Shown here piece by piece: positions 36,999-46,800 of a stretch of 64,000 nt of DNA. Below the pieces are notes generated by a model, which saw only the letters and a program-made list of their open reading frames with translations, was not told the DNA's origin and searched no databases. Source of the DNA: Mesorhizobium temperatum (lineage in GTDB: Bacteria; Pseudomonadota; Alphaproteobacteria; Rhizobiales; Rhizobiaceae); the NCBI RefSeq assembly GCF_002284575.1, contig NZ_NPKJ01000003.1:19015-83014 (forward strand). Direction: 5' to 3'. How positions within the stretch are numbered: position 1 is the first letter of the stretch; the number at the start of each line of letters is the position of its first letter. A program made the position numbers and the translations under genes.

Positions 36999-38600
36999 CT
37001 ATGCAGTCAACCACCAGCGCTCAGACGCACGCCCATTGTCCAGCGGAAATACACCGCCGACTTTGTCGAAACCAACCTTTTTGGAGACTGCATTGGTATA
37101 GTTTAAGAAGGCATACACAATCGCGCCACCTTCGTCGTGCAAAATTTGCTGCATTTCCGCGTATTGGGAAGCGCGCTTGGCTTGGTCGGTTTCGCCGCGG
37201 GCTGCGACCAAGAGCTCATCGAATCGCTTGTTGCTGAAATGGGTTGGATTCCAATCAGCGCCCGTCTGATAAAATTGGGTGAAGAGCCAGTCGGCAGTTG
37301 CACGGCCGAAATATTCGGCCGAAGCGAACGGTTTCTTTAGCCATACCTTGTCCCAATAGCCGTCGTTGGCCTCAAGTACCAGATTGATTTCGATGCCGGC
37401 CTTGGCGGCTTGCTCCTTGAATAGAGAGGCGGCCTCTACGGCTCCTGTGGCAGCCGAAGGAGCTACCGACAGGTCTATCTTCAGCGTCTCGTATCCCGCC
37501 TTCTTCAAGTGCTCCTTCGCTTTTTCGATATTGTAGGCATGTTGCGGCTGCGGATCAACGGCAAAGAGCATCGATGGCCCCAACGGGTTATCGTTGCCAA
37601 GTTTCGCTGTACCAAAAAAGATCTTCTCTATGATCTCCTCTCGATTGATGGCGTATTTGAGTGCCAGGCGAACATCTTTATTATCGAACGGCGCCACCTG
37701 CGTGTTCATGTCGAAGGAATCATGACCGGCGCTGGGTACCAGCTGCAGCGCGATGTCGGGATTACGTTTCAACATGTTGAGAGTCTTGATATCGACACCT
37801 TCCATAAACTGCACCTCGTCAGTAACAAGTGCATTGGTGAGGGCTACGCCGTCAGTGATGACCAGGAACTCGACCTCGTCAAGATAAGGCTTGCCTTCCT
37901 TGTAGTAGTTCGGATTGCGTTTTAGCTTCGCGCCCACGCCAGGATCGAATTGCTCAAGCAGGAAAGGACCGGTACCGACCTTCGCAGTCCAGTCTAGGCC
38001 GCCCTCAGCCTTCGCCGGCATGATCGGCAGGTGGAAGTCGGCGAGCAGATATGGGAAGTCGGCGACCCCGCTCTTCAATTCAAAGGTGACGCCGTCCTTT
38101 CCATCAGCCGCGACTGAACCAACCTGGGCCAGCATGGCCTTCGCGCCGGAGTTGGTCCCCTCACCCATATGGTGTTGCATAGATGCGATGATGTCCGCAG
38201 GGGTGACGTTTTTGCCGTTGTGGAAAGTGGAGCCCTTGCGGAGTTTGAACATCCATTTGGTAGCGCCCTCCGAAGGTTCAAAGCTTTCGGCCAAATCCGG
38301 CACCACCGAGCCGTCGGGGAGGATTTCTGTCAAATTGTTGCACATTGACCCGCCGAGCGCTGCAAGTGCGAATGTACTGGGCCAGGTAGCCGGATCGAGC
38401 GTGTCGCTCTGGGACCCACCCCCCACGCCGAATTTCATGAATCCGCCCTTGGTCGGTTCGGCCGCATTGGCATGCCCGGGCTTCAGCAGGACGGAGCCGA
38501 CGCTAGCCAGTGCAGCCGAGGCGGCCACGCTAGCTAGGAGTTCGCGGCGAGAAATCTGGCTGGACTGGAAACCAGCCGTTCGTTTAATCCCCTTAGGCAT
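36999..38600 (-). CDS. ABC transporter substrate-binding protein, family 5
   Basis: 533 residues with a twin-arginine-like signal (SQISRRELLASVAASAALAS) ahead of NAAEPTKGG, so probably Tat-exported to the periplasm. Family 5 blocks: TLDPATWPSTFALAALGG, KWMFKLRKGSTFHNGKNVTP and GGLDWTAKVGTGPFLLEQFD. First gene of the second peptide-type operon (SBP-B-C-DF). Regulator element copy c lies about 300 bases upstream. The ligand is unknown; neighbouring S15 peptidase genes favour peptides or amides. Confidence 0.92.
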   Translation of the reverse strand: MPKGIKRTAGFQSSQISRRELLASVAASAALASVGSVLLKPGHANAAEPTKGGFMKFGVGGGSQSDTLDPATWPSTFALAALGGSMCNNLTEILPDGSVVPDLAESFEPSEGATKWMFKLRKGSTFHNGKNVTPADIIASMQHHMGEGTNSGAKAMLAQVGSVAADGKDGVTFELKSGVADFPYLLADFHLPIMPAKAEGGLDWTAKVGTGPFLLEQFDPGVGAKLKRNPNYYKEGKPYLDEVEFLVITDGVALTNALVTDEVQFMEGVDIKTLNMLKRNPDIALQLVPSAGHDSFDMNTQVAPFDNKDVRLALKYAINREEIIEKIFFGTAKLGNDNPLGPSMLFAVDPQPQHAYNIEKAKEHLKKAGYETLKIDLSVAPSAATGAVEAASLFKEQAAKAGIEINLVLEANDGYWDKVWLKKPFASAEYFGRATADWLFTQFYQTGADWNPTHFSNKRFDELLVAARGETDQAKRASQYAEMQQILHDEGGAIVYAFLNYTNAVSKKVGFDKVGGVFPLDNGRASERWWLTA

Positions 38601-38905
38601 AGAAATCTCCCGATTGCCATTGTTCGTTGTTGTCTTGATGCTTTTTAACGGTGCCGTGCCACTGTACGGTTGCGATGTGCGGTTTCAATTGCTGGCCACC
38701 TCGAGAGGCGTACGCATCCCTGGCGAAGGCGCAGGTCGCAGCCGTTTTCTCCGTAAATCCTCCGAGACCTCCCGCTCCTTGTGATGGCCGCCGCACCGGT
38801 GACGCCGCCACCTCCTAGGCGGGAGCACTTGTCAGGCTTTTGCGTTTCCACAAGGAAACTTGAAACGCTGCTTCTCAAGTAGTGGTTCAAAAGAGTGGTC
38901 CAAAA

Positions 38906-38947
38906 ACTATTGCGCGTCTAATATTATTTGGGCATAGGGTGATCGCG
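38906..38947. promoter_or_regulatory. LysR-type promoter element, copy c
   Basis: CTATTGCGCGTCTAATATT, then GGGCATAGGGTGATCGCG, followed at once by ATGAGCAACAAT. It is divergent to the ABC operon starting at 38600. Bases 38601-38905 between them hold no gene. Confidence 0.6.
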
Positions 38948-38948
38948 T

Positions 38949-38985
38949 ATGAGCAACAATGTTCCCGGGCATTTGCAGTCTCAGC
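38949..38985 (+). pseudogene. LysR-type regulator remnant, copy c (first codons only)
   Basis: ATGAGCAACAATGTTCCCGGGCATTTGC corresponds base for base, with small changes, to the start of the intact regulator (MSNN...HL). After about 12 codons the similarity ends at an ISL3-type remnant. Confidence 0.55.
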
Positions 38986-39560
38986 AGTACACGTTCGCGC
39001 GCGATGACCTCGATACCAATGGTGTTCCAGCCACGCTCAAGATCGCAGACGATCGTTCCGTAGCGCTGCCCCATGGGCCAAGCCGAGTCGTCGATGCCGA
39101 CCACACGCGGCGCTTCCGGCGGCTCGAACCCAGCCGCGCGGATCATCTGCAGCAGGGTGTCGCCGCTCGCCGGCATGGCGAGCCTGTCCGATAGGTGTGA
39201 GCCCGGCTCGCCACCTGCCGCGAAGCCGATCGCCAGCTGCTTTAGCCGAGCCGGACCGTGGATCGAGCCTTCGGTTGAACCGTGTAGGGAAGCCTCTCGG
39301 TGAAGATCCGGCGCGGGCATGTGGATCGGCGCATCGAAACCGTCGTGCTGAAGCTGGATTTCGGCAAGCCGCCCCTGCCACTGCAGATTGCTCAGCCGGC
39401 GCATGTAGTGACTGTGGACCCGGCGGGCTCGGCGGCAACATGGACAGCACAAGTCTATCGCCTTCGCCGGGCCACAAGCACCACCACCCTCTCGGCCTGC
39501 GGCAGAATTTGGACAATGGGAGCTCGGGTGAAATCAGCGAGCAGAAGGCATGAAGCATGG
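38986..39560 (-). pseudogene. ISL3-family transposase remnant
   Basis: Minus strand reads ARRVHSHYMRRLSNLQWQGR, LAMPASGDTLLQMIRAAGFE, then RVVGIDDSAWPMGQRYGTIV and CDLERG, the N-terminal zinc-finger/HTH region and first catalytic aspartate of ISL3 transposases. The next blocks are deleted (CDLERG joins directly to a piece like GIEVIARER) and an earlier frame break separates the extreme N-terminus. Inserted into or fused with regulator copy c. Confidence 0.7.
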
Positions 39561-39594
39561 GCAAATCACGGCGTCGACTGCGATTCCGACTCTA

Positions 39595-39789
39595 TGAACT
39601 TATTCGCACCGTCCATGAATGCCGCAACCGCACCGAATATGCGGAAGAACCCAATCCTTATCGCCGCGCCGCAGTCCGGCCTAAAGCCAAATGAGCGATG
39701 TTCAAGGACCGGGTCGCTGTGGGATACAAGCCGCCCTCCGCGGTCGCAACGAACGCCCGAAAATGCCAAAGGGGCATACTGTTGCTCAT
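39595..39789 (-). pseudogene. LysR-type regulator remnant, copy e
   Basis: ATG at 39789 opens MSNSMPLWHFRAFVATAEGG and continues LYPTATRSLNIAHLALGRTA before a stop; the intact protein reads MSNNITLRHLRAFVAIAERG and GYTAAAQFLNISQSALSRTI. Similarity can be followed at the DNA level to about 39600. Divergent from the intact S15 gene. Confidence 0.8.
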
Positions 39790-39790
39790 T

Positions 39791-39829
39791 CGCGATTAAT
39801 CCATGCCCAAAAAATGTTGGACGCAATGC
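39791..39829. promoter_or_regulatory. LysR-type promoter element, copy e (inverted)
   Basis: Minus-strand reading: CATTGCGTCCAACATTTTTT, then GGGCATGGATTAATCGCG and the decayed regulator's ATG. It lies 105 bases upstream of the intact S15 gene. Confidence 0.65.
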
Positions 39830-39832
39830 TGC

Positions 39833-39905
39833 GGGAGGCGCCAAACATCCCGATCGCCAGAACGAGCCTACCTGCGGATCGAACGCGATAATTTCGATGC
39901 ATTCG
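39833..39905 (-). pseudogene. Internal fragment of an NDP-forming acyl-CoA synthetase gene, second copy
   Basis: Minus-strand frame reads VPECIEIIAFDPQVGS, against FPECIEILAADPEVGL in the intact enzyme at 23856-25976; DNA such as CGCCAAACATCCCG and CGATGCATTC matches 24792-24865. It lies, as at 27247, between the regulator element and the S15 start. Confidence 0.75.
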
Positions 39906-39933
39906 GGAACGATATCGCGAAAGGGAGAACTGC

Positions 39934-41706
39934 ATGAGCATCTCGTCTCAGAAAACGTCACATTCGATCTTTGGCTATGACTGCGATGGTGCTGCTGCCA
40001 AATCGGATAAGGTTGGTCCGCTGGATTCCACTTACGTGACTATGCGCGATGGCGTAAGGATTGCGTTGGATATCGTTCGTCCAATGGGTGACGACGCCAA
40101 CACCAAGCGCGACACGATTCTGGTGATGACACGCTACTGGCGCGGCACAAAAGGAGAGTCATCCAACCAGTGGGCTGACCTGCTCGTACCAAGTGGTTTT
40201 GCCGTTGTCGTTGGAGATTCTCGCGGCACCGGTGCTTCTTCCGGCCAGTGGCCGTATCACCGTGCACGCCCCGAAACGCTCGATTTCAGCGAAATACTGG
40301 ACTGGATCGTCGCCCAGCCCTGGTCCACGGGTCAGGTGATCGGCTACGGCCTGTCCTACACCGCCAACACGGCGGACTGGATGGCGGAGCGAAATCATCC
40401 AGCGCTGAAGGGCATCATACCGCGGTTTGCGGACTACGATTCTTATGAGGATTGCTTTTTCCCTGGCGGAGTGCCCAACCTTTTTGTCGTGCAAACTTGG
40501 TCCGCCAACGTTAAGGAGCTCGACCGCAATGTGAAAATTCTGGCCAACGGACAGCGCTCGCCGGGCGTTCGTCCTGTAGGACCCGATGGCGAGGCGGACC
40601 TTGCCGAGGCACTGCGTGATCACGAGCGCGCGGTGCCCATTTCCGAGGGATTCCAGCAGGTCACGTTCAAGGATGATCGTCCGACCACCTGGGGAGGAGT
40701 CTCCATGATCGAGTGGAGCACCCAGGAAGTGGCAGACCGGATCTCTCGCTCACGTACCCCAACCCAAAACTTGGCGGGCTGGTTTGATGGTGGAACGGCG
40801 CAAGGTGCAATCCGTCGCTTTCTGGGACAGTCAAATCCGATGAACTTGATCATCGGCCCTTGGAACCATGGTGGCGACTATGCCTATGATCCCCTCCGGG
40901 ACCATGGTGAGACGATCGTTCCAACTTTCGCGTCTCAGTACGCAAATGACGTCAGGTTTGCGGGCCTCTGCTTCAACGGCGAGGCTGGCAAACAGCAAGG
41001 GAAAGTCCTCCACTACTACACGCTCGGCGAGGGTGCGTGGAAATCGACCCGTTCCTGGCCGCCCGCAGCCACGCGCCAGCGATGGTACATGACAAGCAGC
41101 TCACGCCTAAGCTCATCGCCCGGAGAGGCGGGCTTCGACCAGCTTGAGGTCGACTCTACAGCCGGTGACGTTGAAACGAGCCGATGGGCAACCCAGATTG
41201 ATCGCAGACAGGTGGATTATGGAGACAGGCGGCAGTTTGACGCCGCTCGTCTTGCCTACACCGGCGAGCCGTTGACGCGTGACCTTGAGGTCACTGGACA
41301 TCCCGTCGTCCACTTGAACGTAACCTCGACACGTGAGGACGGTGCATTTCTGGTGTATCTAGAAGCCGTGCGGCCGGACGGGGTGTCCCTCTATCTTACG
41401 GAAGGGCAACTGCGTGCTGTGCACCGGAAGGTGTGGACCGATTCACCGTTCCGGGCGCTCGGGCCGCAGCACAGCTATCTTAGACGCGACGCCGAGCCAC
41501 TCATTCCGGGCGACGCCGCCATCCTCACCTTCACGCTAAATCCAATATCCGCGCTCCTTCCGGCGGGTCACCGCTTGAGGGTGGTTTTGGCCGGCAGCGA
41601 CAAGACCACATTTGCCACTGTGCCCGCCGACGGCCGGCCACCAATCCTCAAGTTCCATCGTGGCCAGGCAGGCTGTTGGATTGACCTGCCCGTTATTGAG
41701 GCCTGA
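39934..41706 (+). CDS. S15/CocE-type X-Pro dipeptidyl-peptidase family hydrolase
   Basis: 590 residues, complete. Alpha/beta-hydrolase of the CocE/NonD group: ALDIVRPMGDDA, VGDSRGTGASSGQWPYH, and the triad as Ser141 in IGYGLSYTANT, Asp285 in AGWFDGGT and His312 in GPWNHGGD. The C-terminal jelly-roll domain (VVHLNVTSTREDGAFLVYLE, SYLRRDAEPLIPGDAAILTF) is normal. No signal peptide. Members hydrolyse amides or esters, such as N-terminal X-Pro dipeptides, cocaine esters and glutaryl amides. Preceded by the regulator element and an acyl-CoA synthetase fragment. A broken paralogue is at 27345. Confidence 0.9.
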   Translation: MSISSQKTSHSIFGYDCDGAAAKSDKVGPLDSTYVTMRDGVRIALDIVRPMGDDANTKRDTILVMTRYWRGTKGESSNQWADLLVPSGFAVVVGDSRGTGASSGQWPYHRARPETLDFSEILDWIVAQPWSTGQVIGYGLSYTANTADWMAERNHPALKGIIPRFADYDSYEDCFFPGGVPNLFVVQTWSANVKELDRNVKILANGQRSPGVRPVGPDGEADLAEALRDHERAVPISEGFQQVTFKDDRPTTWGGVSMIEWSTQEVADRISRSRTPTQNLAGWFDGGTAQGAIRRFLGQSNPMNLIIGPWNHGGDYAYDPLRDHGETIVPTFASQYANDVRFAGLCFNGEAGKQQGKVLHYYTLGEGAWKSTRSWPPAATRQRWYMTSSSRLSSSPGEAGFDQLEVDSTAGDVETSRWATQIDRRQVDYGDRRQFDAARLAYTGEPLTRDLEVTGHPVVHLNVTSTREDGAFLVYLEAVRPDGVSLYLTEGQLRAVHRKVWTDSPFRALGPQHSYLRRDAEPLIPGDAAILTFTLNPISALLPAGHRLRVVLAGSDKTTFATVPADGRPPILKFHRGQAGCWIDLPVIEA

Positions 41707-42117
41707 GCAGAAGCCCAAAATGTTACAAACTACGGATCTGCCGAATGGGGGAGGTTTTCGGCGATCTTGTTCGGCGTTAAACCGAGATATGACGGTTGGA
41801 TGTACCGGTGAACGCACCTCTCGCCGAATCTCCTCAACACTCCCGCTAACTCCAGTCCTATGTTTTCGGCCATGTTATCGAGCTCCTGGTGAAAAAGGTA
41901 ACGACTACGCTCGCAGTTCAAAGAGCAAGCGCTATGCCAACTAGTCGGATCAGCCGGTGACGATGCGAAACGAGCCTGTACGGCGCCAGCGGCATCCGCC
42001 GCAGGTGCGACCAGCTCAGCGGCCGACAGTTGGCGATGCCGACAGTTGGCGATGTCGGAAACCGCACAAAATTGTGCCGTCGCAAACACTCGGAACCGGT
42101 AATTGTGTCGCTTTGCA
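41707..42117. other. Intergenic stretch
   Basis: The first ~60 bases are shared with the 3' flank of the broken S15 copy. CCGACAGTTGGCGATG is repeated in tandem near 42022-42055. No other feature recognised. Confidence 0.5.
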
Positions 42118-42403
42118 GTTAATTATGAGAATCGCTTGTCAACGATTTCAGTTGGTTAGCTGTGGACTTAATTTGAGAACGCGCACTTAATTTGATAATC
42201 AAATCGGGCCATTGGCATTTAATGTGAGAAGCGGTGTCGGCAAGGTAACGGGGTCGAATTTACCCGAGACGGCGCATGAAATTCAAGGAATTCATGACCT
42301 TCACGCTGATGCGATTGCAGTTAAATTGAGAATCTGAGCTACCCCATTCTCGCAATTAACTGCCAGACATAACCGAAATGACCGCATTCTCACGATTAAC
42401 TCC
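42118..42403. repeat. Array of GTTAATTnTGAGAATC-type repeats
   Basis: Five direct copies: GTTAATTATGAGAATC (42118), CTTAATTTGAGAAC (42167), CTTAATTTGATAATC (42186), ATTTAATGTGAGAAG (42217), GTTAAATTGAGAATC (42320). Two inverted copies: CATTCTCGCAATTAAC (42345) and CATTCTCACGATTAAC (42385). Spacing is irregular. Multiple subterminal transposase-binding sites of this kind mark IS21-type or TniA/Mu-like transposon ends; no such transposase is adjacent. The next gene is truncated exactly at the last repeat. Confidence 0.6.
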
Positions 42404-42407
42404 AAGC

Positions 42408-42828
42408 GACAACAGGCGGGCGCATCACCGACTACAAAAGCGCCAAGCCGCCTCCGAAACATCAGCGCATCGCGTTGGGCCAGGGACGGGAACTGCAGCG
42501 CGTGCTTTACGCGATCGCGGTGCGCGCGTTGCTGCCCGAAGTCAGGACGGTTGTGGCGCGCCTGATCTATCTCGCCGACGATCCGACAACTTTCGAGCTC
42601 AAGGGCGACGAGCTCGAGGGGCTGGTAAACGAAGCGGCAGGCTATCTATCGGCGGCAATGGCGATCCTGCGCAGCGGCAGGATTGCGCCGCGTTGGGAAC
42701 AGGACGCGCTTTATGACGATATGCGTCTGGCACTTCCGGCCGATCGCGAAAGCTATCTGCGCCGCAAGACCTCTGAGTTCCGAGCGGCCAACCAGCCGCT
42801 CAACCGGCTGTGGAGCGCCTCGACATGA
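42408..42828 (+). pseudogene. PD-(D/E)XK nuclease (AddB/RecB-nuclease-like), C-terminal piece
   Basis: The frame opens directly after the repeat array with GRITDYKSAKPP, the nuclease motif in which Asp and Lys are catalytic (ITDYK), then IALGQGRELQRVLYAIAVRA, the Q-containing motif of the same fold, and ends at 42828. The N-terminal part, probably several hundred residues, is missing, and an upstream stop blocks the frame. Overlaps the helicase start (ATGA), so both were one operon for processing DNA ends. Confidence 0.7.
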
Positions 42829-43877
42829 CGCTCGTCGATCAGGACGCCCGTTGCCGTGCTATGAGCGATTTCTCCTCGATCCTTCTGGTCGAAGCGGCCG
42901 CGGGAACCGGCAAGACCTCGCTGATGGCTGGTCGCGTGGCGATGATGCTCGCCGCCGGCCATCATCCCGGTGACATCGCGGCTATCACCTTCACAGAACT
43001 TGCGGCGAGCCAGCTCGCGCGCCGTATCAGGGAGACGATCGACACGCTGCTGTTGGGGGATGTCCCTGCTTTCCTTCAAGCGGTTCTTCCCCAGGGCCTT
43101 TCTGAGCAGCAGCGAAATGCGCTTGTCGCCTTTTCCCCCCGGCTCGATGAGCTGACGGCGACGACCATCCACGGATTTTGCCAGACGATCATCCGGAGCC
43201 ATGGCGTCCAGGCTGGCCTCGACCCCGGCGCCCGAGTGGTCGATGCGACGGTCGCCGACAATCTGTTCATGGCCGAGCTGTCAACCTGGTTTTCCCAACG
43301 GCTTGCGGCCGATGCGGCGGAAGACGACCCGATCGTGGTCCTGGCTGAGGAAATCCCGCTTCAGGTCGTCGACCTCATAAGGGAACTCGCGAGCCTCCGG
43401 CGCAAGCATCCCGATGCCCAACCGATCCCTCCGTCCTCCGGCGCACGGCCGGACATTGATTTCGTTCAGGCGGTCGATGATTTCGACCGGTGGCAGGCGA
43501 GCATCGACCCTGACAAATGGCTTTCCGACATCGCGCAGGAATTGCGCCGGCTTGTAGAACGCTATCAAGGCTGTCTCGCCGACGGCGAAGATTTCGGAGC
43601 CTTGTGGCGGCTTTGCGATCCGGGGACCGGTCGTCTATTCGAGCGCAAAGGCCTGCAACTCAAGACCTACGACGAAGCCGCCCGAGGCTTAGGCGCTCAC
43701 CGCAACGAAGTCGGTCCAAACGACGGCCGGGTGCTTTATGAAGCCGTCGTCGTCTGCTGGAACGAACTCGTCGGTCATATCGCGAGCACGCTCGTCTGCT
43801 CGTTATCGGCCTCTCTGGACCACCTGCTTGAAAGCTATCAGGGGGCGGAACAAGAACTGTTCCCGCAGACACGCTAA
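42825..43877 (+). pseudogene. UvrD/AddA-type helicase, truncated by the Tn3 element
   Basis: ATG at 42825 (a GTG at 42810 is also in frame). Walker A VEAAAGTGKTSLMAGR, motif Ia AAITFTELAASQLARRI and the AddA-like LDELTATTIHGFCQTIIRSH identify a superfamily 1 helicase of the AddA/UvrD kind. After SLDHLLESYQ the sequence enters the Tn3 terminal repeat at 43841 and stops 12 codons later. Helicase motifs III-VI and any nuclease domain are lost. Confidence 0.85.
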
Positions 43878-46800
43878 GACCGAACGAAGCACGAACGCGC
43901 GTGATTGATCTGTAGATGAAGCTGCCGGCTGGTTGAAAGCCTCCGGCCGATGGCGAACCACTTCTCCTTGGAATTTAGTGTGCCGAGGAGAACGCGAGTG
44001 GGTAGAAGAAGGCTCATCAGTTCGAAGGAAGCTACGACGCTCCTCGGCATAGCGACGGACGAGGATAGCCTGATCCGTCACTTTACACTGGACCCGGCAG
44101 ATCGTTTGGAATGCGAGCTCCGCCGCCGACCGCAGAACAAGCTAGGCTTCGCAGTTCAACTCTGCACAATGCGCCAAACGGGGCGGCTCTTGTGGGATAA
44201 CGAGCAGCCCCCCGTGGCAGTGATCAACTATCTCGCGGATCAGCTCGGTGTCGACGCGCGCCTCTACGCCTTCTATGCACATCGAGTACAGACGCGTTTC
44301 GATCACAGCCGGTCATTGATGGCTTACCTCGGTCTGCAGACCACCTCCAAGCAGGATCGGCGTGCCGCTCTCGTAGCCGCGATCGAAGCGGCCACCAATG
44401 GTGATTCCGGTTTGCCAATTGCGACCGCAATTGTTGAGGAGTTCCGGCGACGAAGAGCACTCCTGCCCTCGCTGCATTCCATCGAGAAGATAGGCCTCGG
44501 CGGTCGCGCGATAGCTCGCCGACGGGCTGAGAACGCGCTCATCGCGGGTTTTCCGCCTGATCGGCTTGCATCAATGGACGGGCTGTTGGAGGTTGACCCG
44601 GCGATCGGCCAAACCCGCTTTCATTGGCTGCGATCGGCGCCGGACGCGCCAGGTGCGTCAAACCTGGTCGGGCTGACAGAACGCATTGCATTCCTGCGGA
44701 AGCTGGAAATCGACGCGAAATTGCAAGCGCGCATATCATCTGGACGGTGGGACCAGATGATCCGTGAGGGTAACGCCACGCCGGCATGGCTGGCCAACGA
44801 TTTCAATGCGAGTCGCCGGCACGCTTTGATCGTGGCGCAGGTCATCAAGCTCGGCCAGAAGCTCACCGACGACGCAGTGTCGATGTTCATCAAGCTGATG
44901 GGTCGGCTGTTCTCGCAAGCCAGTAACCGCAAGAAGCAGCGGCAGATGGATTGCAGGCCGGATACCGCTAAGGCACTGCGCATGTTCCTCGACACGATCA
45001 CAGCCCTGCAGTCCGCCAACGACTATGGTCGGAACGCGTTGGAGGTTCTCGATCAGAAGGTCGGCTGGCATCGGCTGCTCCGCATGAAGCCTGATCTCGA
45101 ATCGATGGTCGAGGGCAACGAGGCGTCGCCCTTGGCCTTGGCGGCCGAGCAATATGCGACCGTCAACAAGTATGCCGGTGCGTTCTTGCAGGCGTTCATG
45201 TTCCAATCGGCGCGCCGACATGATCCGCTTCTTGCGGCAATTTCTCTGCTGAACCGGCTCTATGCCGAGAAGCGGCGGACACTCCCGGATCGCGTCCCGG
45301 TGACCCACCTCAGCCAAGCTGATCGGAGGCTCATCTTCGGCCAGGGACGACCTGATCGCCGACTTTACGAGATCGCCACCCTCGCGGCTTTGCGGGACCG
45401 GCTTAGATCTGCGGACATTTGGGTCGATGGCAGCCGATCCTTCCGGCCAATCGACGAGCATCTCATGCCGCGGTCGACATTCACCACAATGAAGGAAGAG
45501 GATCGACTCGGATTGGGCGTTGAGGGTGATGGCGCGCAGTGGCTTACCGACGCGCGTCAGATGCTCGACTTCAACCTGAATCGCCTGGCGCACAGAGCAC
45601 GGTCCGGGAAGCTCGAAGGTGTTCGTCTTGAAGCCGGGACGTTGATCGTTACGCCAACTGCTGGCGAGGTTCCGGCGGCGGCCGAGGAACTGAATGCCGA
45701 GATCAGCGATATGTATCCAATGATCGAGGTTCCCGACCTGTTGAGGGAAGTTCATGAATGGACCGGCTTTGCGGATTTCTTCACGCATGTTCGCACCGGC
45801 GACGTCCCAAGAAATGTCTCGGCAATGCTGGCCGGAGTGCTGGCCGATGCTACCAACCTCGGTCCTAAGCGAATGGCGAGCGCGTCCAAAGGCATCAGCG
45901 CTCACCAGATCAGTTGGATGCGCACCTTCCATGCCCGGTCAGCTACCTACCGCGCGGCCCAGGCCTGCGTGACGGACGCACACACCCGCCATCCGCATTC
46001 TCGCCTTTGGGGCAATGGCACGACGTCGTCATCTGATGGCCAATTCTTCCGAGCAAGCGACCGAGCCGCAAAGCGCGGAGATATCAATCTACATTACGGC
46101 AGTGAACCCGGATCGAAGTTCTACAGCCATCTGTCAGATCAGTACGGCTACTTCAGCATTCTGCCCATCAGTCCGACCGAAAGCGAGGCTGCCTATGTGC
46201 TCGATGGGCTATTCGATCAGGACACGGTCCTCGACATCCAGGAGCACTTTACCGATACGGGCGGTGCGAGCGACCACGTCTTCGGGCTGTTCGCCCTGAT
46301 CGGCAAGCGGTTCGCACCGCGACTGCGCAATCTCAAGGATCGGAAGTTCCACGCGTTCGAGAAGGGCGATGCATATCCGGCGCTGTCGAACCACATCGGC
46401 GCGCCGATCAACACCACTCTGATTCTCGACCATTGGGACGATTTGCTCCATCTCGCGTCGTCGATCACGACGCGATCCGTGGTGCCGTCTACGATCCTGA
46501 AGAAGCTGTCCGCATCTCCGAAGGAAAGCCAGCTCGCAAGGGCGCTACGGGAACTTGGTCGGATCGAGCGCTCGCTCTTCATGATCGAGTGGTACTCGAG
46601 TCTAGCATTGCGGCGGCGTTGCCAAGCTGGCCTCAACAAAGGTGAGGCCGCACATAAGCTCAAGCGCGCCGTCTTCTTCCACGAGCGTGGTGAAATCCGT
46701 GACCGATCGTTCGAAAGCCAGGCGTTCCGCGCATCGGGCCTCAATCTTGTCGTCAGCGCGATCGTACATTGGAATACGGTCTATATCGAACGGGCCGTCA

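Noticed and set aside
42118..42403. CRISPR array
   Set aside because: Repeats are only 13-16 bp, occur in both orientations, and have irregular spacing from 4 to about 90 bases.
44736..45932. 398-codon minus-strand open frame inside the Tn3 transposase
   Set aside because: Lies fully antisense to an intact tnpA with all family motifs; composition is that of a shadow frame.
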